From: Draconibacterium sp.
GTDB lineage: Bacteria > Bacteroidota > Bacteroidia > Bacteroidales > Prolixibacteraceae
NCBI GenBank assembly: GCA_030595485.1
Contig: JAUVDE010000159.1
Location: forward strand, 1-7,479
Direction of reading: 5' to 3'
Length of the DNA stretch: 7,479 nucleotides
Both the position numbers and the translations under genes were made by a program. Of this stretch, positions 1-5,177 are shown one piece after another. Each line of letters begins with the position of its first letter. The first letter of the stretch is position 1. A model generated the notes under the pieces. The model searched no databases and was not told where the DNA came from. It was given only the letters and a program-made list of their open reading frames with translations.

Positions 1-3
1 AGT

Positions 4-31
4 AAGGCAGGCTTTTAAGTCTGCCTTTTTT
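4..31 (+). terminator. Rho-independent terminator of the gene left of the window
   Basis: A perfect 7-bp stem, AAGGCAG (4-10) with CTGCCTT (21-27), is extended inward by G-T, C-G and T-A pairs and followed by a T run ending at 31. It reads as an intrinsic terminator on the plus strand. It ends only 10 bases before the transporter start codon at 42, so it either closes the upstream gene with a very short promoter region left over, or acts as a leaky terminator/attenuator for the transporter. Confidence 0.8.
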
Positions 32-41
32 ATGCAAAACA

Positions 42-896
42 ATGGCATACTTACTTTTCAGCATTTTTTCTTCCTCTTTGATTTATGTAATTTTTAGGGT
101 TGCAAAAAATTACAATTGTAAACTTTCAAGCTTAATTACCTACAATTATTTGGCAGCTACGTTGCTTGGTTTACTTTTATTTCAGCCCTTCGCATCAAGC
201 AATTTAAAAAATTCAGTAAGTTGGTTACCCTTTGGAATCCTGTTGGGAGTACTTTTTATACTCATGTTCTATTTAATTGGTAATTCATCGCAAAAGGCAG
301 GAATTACAGTCACAACACTAGCCAACAAACTCTCTTTGGTTTTCCCTGTATTATTCTCGCTTATTTATTTTAACGAACAAATTTCAACCATCAAATACTT
401 TGGGTTAGGCACAGCTGTAATAGCTGTAATTCTTACGGTCTATAAAAAAGATGTAAAAAAGACAAACCTTCTATTTATTGTACTGCCTGTTCTTATATTC
501 TTCGGAAGTGGTTTAATTGACTCCATTGTAAAATATGTGCAGGCGGTTAAAATATCGGATGAAGAAACAACGCTATATACCATAATTGTATTTTTTGTGG
601 CATTTGTGTGTGGTACGCTAATTTCTGTTTTTAATAAGAATAGAAACTTTAAATTTCACCCTCCTACTCTACTTTTAGGAATTTTATTAGGAGCTGCTAA
701 CTTTGGTTCGCTTTATTTTCTAATACGAGCACTAAACAATTCAAATATGGACAGCTCGCTTGTATTTGCCTTAAACAATATGTCAGTGGTTGCCTTTACC
801 GCATTAATAGGCACCTTTGTTTTTAAAGAAAAGCTGAATAAAATTAACTTTGTCGGGATTATTTTGGCTATAATAAGCCTGTATTTTTTATTGTAA
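42..896 (+). CDS. EamA/DMT-family membrane transporter
   Basis: This 284-residue protein is almost wholly hydrophobic, with about ten predicted membrane segments in two halves of similar length, roughly residues 1-135 and 145-284. That is the usual architecture of the drug/metabolite transporter superfamily (two EamA domains). Typical features visible are a first helix starting at the N-terminus, the short basic loop YKKDVKK near residue 135 between the halves, and a second-half segment rich in small residues (LLLGILLGAANFGSLYFLIRAL, split by Gly and Ala) followed by FKEKLNKINFVGIILA, the characteristic last-helix lead-in. Family members export metabolites, amino acids or drugs; the substrate cannot be deduced here. 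The ATG follows a terminator by 10 bases and has no clear Shine-Dalgarno sequence. Its TAA overlaps the ATG of the next gene by one base, implying translational coupling. Confidence 0.85.
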   Translation: MAYLLFSIFSSSLIYVIFRVAKNYNCKLSSLITYNYLAATLLGLLLFQPFASSNLKNSVSWLPFGILLGVLFILMFYLIGNSSQKAGITVTTLANKLSLVFPVLFSLIYFNEQISTIKYFGLGTAVIAVILTVYKKDVKKTNLLFIVLPVLIFFGSGLIDSIVKYVQAVKISDEETTLYTIIVFFVAFVCGTLISVFNKNRNFKFHPPTLLLGILLGAANFGSLYFLIRALNNSNMDSSLVFALNNMSVVAFTALIGTFVFKEKLNKINFVGIILAIISLYFLL

Positions 897-1498
897 TGAG
901 CGACGTTTACAAAACCATAGAGAAAGAAAGCACTGGCTATTTTAAAGATAAAGGCAGCAAGTTCTATTCGTATGCCTATCCCTTAAATAACGAAGACGAA
1001 GTAAAAGGTATCATTACACGTCTAAAAAAGGAACACCACAGTGCACGGCATCATTGTTATGCCTGGCGTTTAGAAACAGAAGAAATTAGAACTCGTGCCA
1101 ACGATGATGGAGAACCTTCTTCAACTGCAGGAAAGCCAATTCTAGGACAACTACAAAGCTACGAAGTAACGAATATATTGGTTGTGGTCGTTCGTTATTT
1201 TGGAGGAACACTTTTAGGTGTGAGTGGCTTAATAAATGCCTATAAAACAGCAACAATTGATGTTTTGAATTCTGCTGATATTCAAACAAAAATAATTGAA
1301 AACAACTTCGAATTAAAGTTTGAATACCCCATGCTTAATCCGGTTATGAATACGATAAAAAAAGAAGCCTTAGACATTTTAAGTACTGATTTTCAGGAAT
1401 CTTGTAAACTAATTTTTTCGGTACGAAAAACAGAAGCTGAAAAAGCACACAAAATATTTAACGAATTATATGGAGTTAGCATTAAGCGTTTAAATTGA
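896..1498 (+). CDS. YigZ/IMPACT (UPF0029) family protein
   Basis: A 200-residue protein matching the full length of the bacterial YigZ family. The N-terminal IMPACT/UPF0029 domain covers about residues 15-125. It shows the hallmark DDGEPSSTAGKPIL (70-83), preceded by ARHHCYAW (50-57) and followed by VVVVRYFGGTLLGVSGL (96-112). Residues 135-200 fit the smaller C-terminal DUF1949-type alpha/beta domain. The family is conserved from bacteria to eukaryotes, where IMPACT binds GCN1; the bacterial role is unsettled and often linked to translation or nucleic-acid binding. The ATG at 896 overlaps the transporter stop (TAATG), so the two genes are probably co-transcribed and coupled. No convincing terminator lies in the 70 bases after its TGA. 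The family is clear; the function is not. Confidence 0.9.
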   Translation: MSDVYKTIEKESTGYFKDKGSKFYSYAYPLNNEDEVKGIITRLKKEHHSARHHCYAWRLETEEIRTRANDDGEPSSTAGKPILGQLQSYEVTNILVVVVRYFGGTLLGVSGLINAYKTATIDVLNSADIQTKIIENNFELKFEYPMLNPVMNTIKKEALDILSTDFQESCKLIFSVRKTEAEKAHKIFNELYGVSIKRLN

Positions 1499-1568
1499 GT
1501 CAAACAAATGTTGATAAAATGCTAATAAGTACACTCCTTTTTTTTCACAAAAAAACATATAAACCAGT

Positions 1569-1576
1569 TATTTTTG
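1569..1576 (+). promoter_or_regulatory. Possible pyrB promoter, Bacteroidota-type -7 box
   Basis: TATTTTTG is an exact match to the Bacteroidota -7 consensus TAnnTTTG. Upstream, at the expected -33 distance, there is only a T run (1538-1545) and no clear TTTG, so the match is one-sided. Transcription would start near 1580-1584, placing the first base of the transcript at the left arm of the nested RNA fold that begins at 1583. That coincidence raises confidence a little. An 8-base degenerate box in AT-rich DNA can also arise by chance. Confidence 0.4.
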
Positions 1577-1582
1577 ATGACA

Positions 1583-1672
1583 TGATGCAACGAGTGATAT
1601 TCCCATCAACTTTTCTTCGCAGAGCTTTTAACAAGCTCACAAAGAAGGTTCTATTTTCCCAAAGTTGCATCA
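1583..1672 (+). ncRNA. Structured 5' leader element of pyrBI (candidate cis-regulatory RNA)
   Basis: Three helices nest inside one another. P1 pairs TGATGCAAC (1583-1591) with GTTGCATCA (1664-1672), 9 perfect bp. P2 pairs AACTTTTCTT (1608-1617) with AAGAAGGTT (1642-1650), 9 bp including one G-U, with T1614 bulged. P3 pairs GAGCTT (1622-1627) with AAGCTC (1633-1638), loop TTAAC. Between P1 and P2 is a large internal loop (1592-1607 and 1651-1663) in which both sides carry an ATTCCC-like stretch. Such ordered nesting in AT-rich DNA is unlikely by chance and resembles a ligand- or protein-binding leader RNA. I do not recognise it as PyrR-binding RNA (no typical PyrR anti-antiterminator loop) or as any riboswitch class I know. 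The function is inferred only from its position before pyrB. Confidence 0.5.
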
Positions 1673-1673
1673 C

Positions 1674-1722
1674 ACGATTTTTAAAAGCAATCGTATTTTT
1701 CTACAAAAAGGTAACTTTTTTA
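1674..1722 (+). promoter_or_regulatory. Two small hairpins with T runs in the pyrB leader
   Basis: The first hairpin pairs ACGATT (1674-1679) with AATCGT (1689-1694) and is followed by ATTTTT. The second pairs AAAAAG (1705-1710) with CTTTTT (1715-1720) across a GTAA loop, a GNRA-type tetraloop. Both are weaker than the terminator at 1732. A hairpin followed by U-rich RNA is a typical RNA polymerase pause arrangement, as in the enterobacterial pyrBI leader where UTP-dependent pausing occurs before the attenuator. The pausing role is an inference. Confidence 0.35.
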
Positions 1723-1731
1723 CTAGTTATC

Positions 1732-1775
1732 GAAAACCAACATTTTATTTCCCAAAATGTTGGTTTTCTTTTTTT
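1732..1775 (+). terminator. Strong intrinsic terminator / putative attenuator before pyrB
   Basis: A perfect 15-bp stem, GAAAACCAACATTTT (1732-1746) with AAAATGTTGGTTTTC (1754-1768), loop ATTTCCC, is followed directly by seven Ts (1769-1775). It ends 36 bases before the pyrB start and more than 230 bases after the yigZ stop. If the TAnnTTTG box at 1569 is the pyrB promoter, this terminator lies inside the pyrB leader and must be bypassed for expression. It would then be an attenuator. The simpler alternative is that it ends the yigZ transcript and the pyrB promoter lies in the 36 bases beyond it, but I see no TAnnTTTG box there. Confidence 0.85.
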
Positions 1776-1811
1776 AAGTCAGACAATTTCTAAAAATCAA
1801 TATTTAAGGCA

Positions 1812-2720
1812 ATGAAGAAGGATTTAATTTCGATTACAGATTTCTCGAAAGAAGAATATCTGAGAATTATGGAACTGGCCGCCGATTTTGAACAAAATCC
1901 AAACCAGAATCTTTTGAAGGGAAAAGTTGTTGCTTCCCTTTTTTTTGAACCATCAACACGAACTCGTTTGAGTTTCGAAACAGCCATCAGTCGTTTGGGG
2001 GGACGTATTGTAGGTTTTGCCGATCCGGGCAGCTCAAGTGCAACCAAGGGAGAAACATTACACGACACCATTAAAATGGTTAGCAACTATGCTGATGTAA
2101 TTGTTATGCGTCACCCATTAGAAGGTGCTGCGCGTTATGCTGCCGAGGTGTCAGACATACCTGTAATTAATGCAGGCGATGGTGCGAACCAGCATCCAAC
2201 ACAAACCTTACTGGATCTGTATTCCATTCAAAAAACACAAGGTACACTCGATAACATCAATCTATTTATGGTTGGTGATTTGAAATATGGGCGAACCGTT
2301 CATTCGCTACTACAAGCTATGTCGGAGTTTGAAAATCCAATTTTCAACTTTATTGCTCCACCGGTTCTGCAAATGCCTCGTGCCTACAAGCATCACCTCG
2401 ATGACAAAGGAATACGCTATTTCGAGCACGAAGAGTTTACCGATATTATTTCGGAAGCTGATATTATTTACATGACCCGTGTTCAAAAAGAACGTTTTTC
2501 AGACCCAATTGAATATGAAAAAGTGAAGAATATATATATCCTGAACAATGCAATGCTTGAGAACACCAAGCCAAATGTTAGGATACTTCATCCACTGCCA
2601 AGGGTTAATGAAATTGCCACCGACGTAGATGCCAACCCAAAAGCTTATTATTTTGAGCAGGCACTTAACGGAGTTTATACACGCGAAGCAATTATCGCCC
2701 ATTTATTGAACCTTAAATAA
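1812..2720 (+). CDS. pyrB: Aspartate carbamoyltransferase, catalytic chain
   Basis: This 302-residue enzyme condenses carbamoyl phosphate with aspartate to N-carbamoyl-aspartate, the committed step of de novo pyrimidine synthesis, in the cytoplasm. The carbamoyl-phosphate domain comes first. It has the STRTR loop (48-52), the lid loop ending in S75 and K78 (matching Ser80/Lys84 of E. coli), R99-H100-P101 (Arg105) and HPTQTLLDL with H127 and Q130 (His134/Gln137). The aspartate domain has GDLKYGRTVHS with R160 (Arg167), TRVQKERF with R222 and Q224 (Arg229/Gln231), and the HPLPR signature (259-263). No key residue is missing and the length is normal. The ATG at 1812 fits the family N-terminus. 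pyrI follows after 7 bases, so the dodecameric class B enzyme is expected. Expression may be attenuated by the leader just upstream. Confidence 0.97.
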   Translation: MKKDLISITDFSKEEYLRIMELAADFEQNPNQNLLKGKVVASLFFEPSTRTRLSFETAISRLGGRIVGFADPGSSSATKGETLHDTIKMVSNYADVIVMRHPLEGAARYAAEVSDIPVINAGDGANQHPTQTLLDLYSIQKTQGTLDNINLFMVGDLKYGRTVHSLLQAMSEFENPIFNFIAPPVLQMPRAYKHHLDDKGIRYFEHEEFTDIISEADIIYMTRVQKERFSDPIEYEKVKNIYILNNAMLENTKPNVRILHPLPRVNEIATDVDANPKAYYFEQALNGVYTREAIIAHLLNLK

Positions 2721-2727
2721 TTTTGCC

Positions 2728-3204
2728 ATGGAAATGAAAGATAACATGAAGAAAAAACTAAAACTGAAAGTTAGCGCGATTAAGGATGGAACCGTAATCG
2801 ACCACATTCCGGCAAAAAGTTTGTTTAAGGTAATTTCTATTTTGGGATTAGACCAAATTGAAAACCAAATTACTTTTGGGACAAATCTCGACAGCGCAAA
2901 GCTGGGAGGAAAAGCAATTATTAAGGTTACTGGTAAGTTTTTCGAAGATAACGAAATCAACAAAATTGCACTGATTGCACCTCACGCAAAGCTTAATATT
3001 ATCCGCGATTATGAAGTTGTTGAAAAGAAAATTGTTGAAACTCCTGAAAAGATTAGAGGAATTGTAAAATGTTTCAACCCGAAATGTATTACCAACAACG
3101 AAACCATAACTACTTGCTTTAAAGTAATTTCGGATGAACCTATTGCTTTAAAATGTAGGTACTGCGAAAAAATTACTACTGAAGACCAGATTAGGATGGT
3201 ATAA
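2728..3204 (+). CDS. pyrI: Aspartate carbamoyltransferase, regulatory chain
   Basis: This 158-residue protein is the allosteric, zinc-binding partner of PyrB. It binds effector nucleotides (CTP, UTP and ATP in E. coli) and links catalytic trimers into the holoenzyme. The N-terminal nucleotide-binding domain starts with KLKVSAIKDGTVIDHIPA (residues 12-29), almost identical in pattern to E. coli PyrI. The C-terminal zinc domain shows C115-x4-C120 and C143-x2-C146 with the usual spacing, plus an additional C130 between the pairs. Three in-frame starts exist (2728, 2734, 2746). The last would give an N-terminus closer in length to the E. coli protein; 2728 is kept because it follows pyrB by 7 bases. 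The gene is the last of the pyrBI unit and is followed 18 bases later by a terminator stem. Confidence 0.95.
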   Translation: MEMKDNMKKKLKLKVSAIKDGTVIDHIPAKSLFKVISILGLDQIENQITFGTNLDSAKLGGKAIIKVTGKFFEDNEINKIALIAPHAKLNIIRDYEVVEKKIVETPEKIRGIVKCFNPKCITNNETITTCFKVISDEPIALKCRYCEKITTEDQIRMV

Positions 3205-3222
3205 ACAAGATAAAAAACCTAT

Positions 3223-3262
3223 AAGAATCCGCCTTTCACATTTATTCGATAGGCGGATTTTT
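3223..3262 (+). terminator. Terminator of pyrBI
   Basis: A 9-bp perfect stem, AATCCGCCT (3226-3234) with AGGCGGATT (3251-3259), extends by one G-T and two A-T pairs to 3223/3262. It has a 16-base loop and a T run at 3258-3262. It starts 18 bases after the pyrI stop, as expected for an operon end, and separates pyrBI from the sulfatase genes. A competing short pairing (CCTAT at 3218-3222 with ATAGG at 3249-3253) is possible but weaker. Confidence 0.8.
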
Positions 3263-3315
3263 GCATATCCACAGTCCACGCACCCCACTACACTCAAAAT
3301 ACAAAGAATTAAAAG

Positions 3316-3323
3316 TAGATTTG
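3316..3323 (+). promoter_or_regulatory. Possible sulfatase promoter, -7 box
   Basis: TAGATTTG matches the Bacteroidota TAnnTTTG box exactly and lies about 90 bases before the first sulfatase start, after the pyrBI terminator. There is no TTTG or TTG at the expected -33 distance, so this is a weak prediction. The stretch just upstream (3269-3293) contains five CAC triplets and is GC-richer than its surroundings, which could mark a regulator site, but no clear operator symmetry supports that. Confidence 0.3.
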
Positions 3324-3413
3324 CATAAGCAGATCAATAAGTAAATGCATAAATTAGTGGACATTGTTATATACAAATAGCAGTGCCTACCGATACAGCT
3401 AAAACCATTAACT

Positions 3414-4994
3414 ATGAAAATAAAAACCATCATTGTTCTTACAAGTTTTCTTTTCACAATATCATGTATTGGGGAGAAACAGAAAAAACAGCCCAATATT
3501 TTATTTTGTATTTCCGACGATCAATCATTCCCACATGCCGGAGCCTACGGATGCAACTGGGTAAAGACACCGGCTTTTGACCGAATTGCCAAAGATGGAA
3601 TTCTGTTTACCAATGCGTACACCTGCAATGCCAAATGTGCACCGTCACGTGCAGCAATTCTTACCGGAAGAAACTCGTGGCAATTGGAAGAAGCTGCCAG
3701 CCATGTGGGGTATTTTCCCAATAAATTCAAAACGGTGTTTGAAGCACTCAAAGAGGCTGGTTATCAAACAGGTAGAACTGCCAAAGGCTGGGCTCCAGGA
3801 ATTGTTAATAAAATCAACAACCAAGCAAGAGAAATTATTGGTAAAAATTATTCGGCAATAAGAACAACTCCTCCTGCAAAAGGAATGAGCAACATCGACT
3901 ACACAGCAAACTTCGAAGCTTTCCTTGAAGACCGAACAGCTGATCAGCCTTTTGCTTTTTGGTATGGAGGAATTGAACCCCATCGTCGCTATGAATATCA
4001 ATCGGGAATAGAAAAAGGAGGGAAAAAACTCACTGATATTTCGAAAGTACCCAACTACTGGATGGACAACGAAATTGTTCGAACAGATATGCTGGATTAT
4101 GCTTTTGAAGTTGAATATTTCGACAAACACTTGCAAGGCATGCTAAATGCCCTCGAAAAAAGAGGCATGCTGGAGAATACAATTATTGTTGTTACTTCCG
4201 ACAATGGGATGCCATTCCCACGTTGTAAAGCACAAGAATATCCATCTTCTTGCCATATGCCATTGGCTATAATGTGGCCCGATGGAATTAAAGAAAAGGG
4301 AAGAACAGTTAGCGATTTTGTGAGTAATATCGATTTTGCTGCTACTTTTCTGGATGTGGCTGGAATTAGCCCTGAAAAAAGTGGAATGAAAGCTGTTACC
4401 GGGAAAAGCCTGGTTCCAATATTCAAGTCGGGAAAAAGTGGTCGCGTTGAAGAAGAGCGCAATTATGTTTTGGTAGCAAAAGAACGTCACGATACCGGAA
4501 GACCAAACGACTGGGGATATCCTATCCGTGGAATTATTTCGGATGATTTTGTTTATTTGAAAAATTTCAAATCAGACCGATGGCCAACCGGGCAACCCGA
4601 AACTGGATATCTTGATTGCGATGGCAGCCCCACAAAAACAGCCTTACTGAATGCCTTTAATACCGACAATCATAAGTTATGGGAAATGTCTTTTGGGAAA
4701 AGAAATACGGAAGAGTTTTACAATTTAAAGAATGATCCCGACTGTGTGAATAACATTTCGGATGATACTGCTTTTAATAAGGATAAAACCTATTGGTCGA
4801 CCTTGTTGGTGGAAGAGTTAAACAAACAAGCTGACCCCAGAATTTTAGGCAAAGGAGATGTATTTGACAACTACCCTATTATTCCATCTCAAATTCGTTT
4901 TTACGAAAGGTATTTTAATGGAGAGAAAATGAGTTATGGCTGGGTGAACAAATCGGATTTTAGACCGGAACAAAATCAAGACCTTGCACGCTAG
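3414..4994 (+). CDS. Lipoprotein sulfatase, heparan N-sulfatase-like (S1 family)
   Basis: A 526-residue type I sulfatase. The N-terminus is a lipoprotein signal peptide with cleavage before C18 (FTIS-C). The alkaline-phosphatase-fold metal site begins with D35-D36. The catalytic formylglycine site is C75-A-P-S-R79, followed by AAILTGR. Further active-site elements are K124 (in TAKGW), H190 in EPHRRY, and D263-N264-G265 with K272. WQLEEA (89-94), DNGMPFP and the C-terminal NFKSDRWPTG and DGSPTKT are the pattern I associate with the SGSH/AtsG-like branch (SulfAtlas S1_8, from memory), so N-sulfoglucosamine or related sulfated glycans are plausible substrates. Two oddities: W126 stands where sulfatases usually have His, and YPSSCHMPL replaces the common YxxGTRVPL, with C271 and C280 flanking K272. 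The enzyme needs a separately encoded maturase. It heads a likely two-sulfatase unit. Confidence 0.9.
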   Translation: MKIKTIIVLTSFLFTISCIGEKQKKQPNILFCISDDQSFPHAGAYGCNWVKTPAFDRIAKDGILFTNAYTCNAKCAPSRAAILTGRNSWQLEEAASHVGYFPNKFKTVFEALKEAGYQTGRTAKGWAPGIVNKINNQAREIIGKNYSAIRTTPPAKGMSNIDYTANFEAFLEDRTADQPFAFWYGGIEPHRRYEYQSGIEKGGKKLTDISKVPNYWMDNEIVRTDMLDYAFEVEYFDKHLQGMLNALEKRGMLENTIIVVTSDNGMPFPRCKAQEYPSSCHMPLAIMWPDGIKEKGRTVSDFVSNIDFAATFLDVAGISPEKSGMKAVTGKSLVPIFKSGKSGRVEEERNYVLVAKERHDTGRPNDWGYPIRGIISDDFVYLKNFKSDRWPTGQPETGYLDCDGSPTKTALLNAFNTDNHKLWEMSFGKRNTEEFYNLKNDPDCVNNISDDTAFNKDKTYWSTLLVEELNKQADPRILGKGDVFDNYPIIPSQIRFYERYFNGEKMSYGWVNKSDFRPEQNQDLAR

Positions 4995-5142
4995 CAAGAT
5001 TATTATGACCTCGATGTTTGAATTAACTGAAATTGAAAAATCGAACTGATTTACCAGAATTTAAAGAGAAAAAATAAAACGACCAACTTGAGCTAAAAAA
5101 AATTGTAATAAACGAAAGCAAAAGAAGCCCGTAAATTATTAT

Positions 5143-5150
5143 CAAATTTG
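5143..5150 (+). promoter_or_regulatory. Weak -7-like box before the second sulfatase
   Basis: CAAATTTG matches TAnnTTTG with the first base wrong, 28 bases before the ATG at 5178. No -33 box is visible. The 183 bases between the two sulfatases (4995-5177) contain no convincing terminator stem either, so the second gene may be served by read-through from the first, by this weak promoter, or both. Confidence 0.15.
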
Positions 5151-5177
5151 GGGAACAGAAAAGTTTTTTTTGCAAAA

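Larger units (their letters stand above)
1582..1815 (+). other. Possible leader ORF reading through the attenuator into pyrB
   Basis: An open frame of 77 codons begins with tandem ATG codons at 1582 and 1585, just at the predicted transcript start. It runs through every hairpin of the leader and stops at TGA 1813-1815, overlapping the pyrB ATG (ATGA). The frame is also open further upstream, to a TTG at 1495. The predicted peptide is rich in Phe, Lys, Ile and Leu, resembles no family I know, and looks like translated non-coding AT-rich DNA. Its interest is positional: in enterobacteria the pyrL leader ORF likewise crosses the attenuator and ends next to pyrB. A chance open frame is the main alternative. 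Confidence 0.25.

Noticed and set aside
1495..1581. Upstream extension of the pyrB leader ORF to a TTG at 1495 (106 codons in all)
   Set aside because: The TTG overlaps the yigZ stop, the peptide is low-complexity and resembles no family, and the segment lies before the predicted transcript start. Only the part from 1582 has positional support.
3274..3362. Inverted repeats GTCCAC/GTGGAC and CCACTA/TAGTGG flanking the possible sulfatase promoter
   Set aside because: Each is only 6 bp, the arms are about 64-77 bases apart, and the two overlap and compete. This is within chance expectation for such a region.
3645..4490. Long minus-strand open frames inside the first sulfatase gene
   Set aside because: They oppose a gene with a complete set of sulfatase motifs, their translations resemble no known family, and they have no promoter or start context. 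They are antisense shadows.
5148..5177. TTG start 10 codons upstream for the second sulfatase
   Set aside because: It would add MGNRKVFFAK before an already complete lipoprotein signal peptide, and it overlaps the only -7-like sequence. The ATG at 5178 is better.
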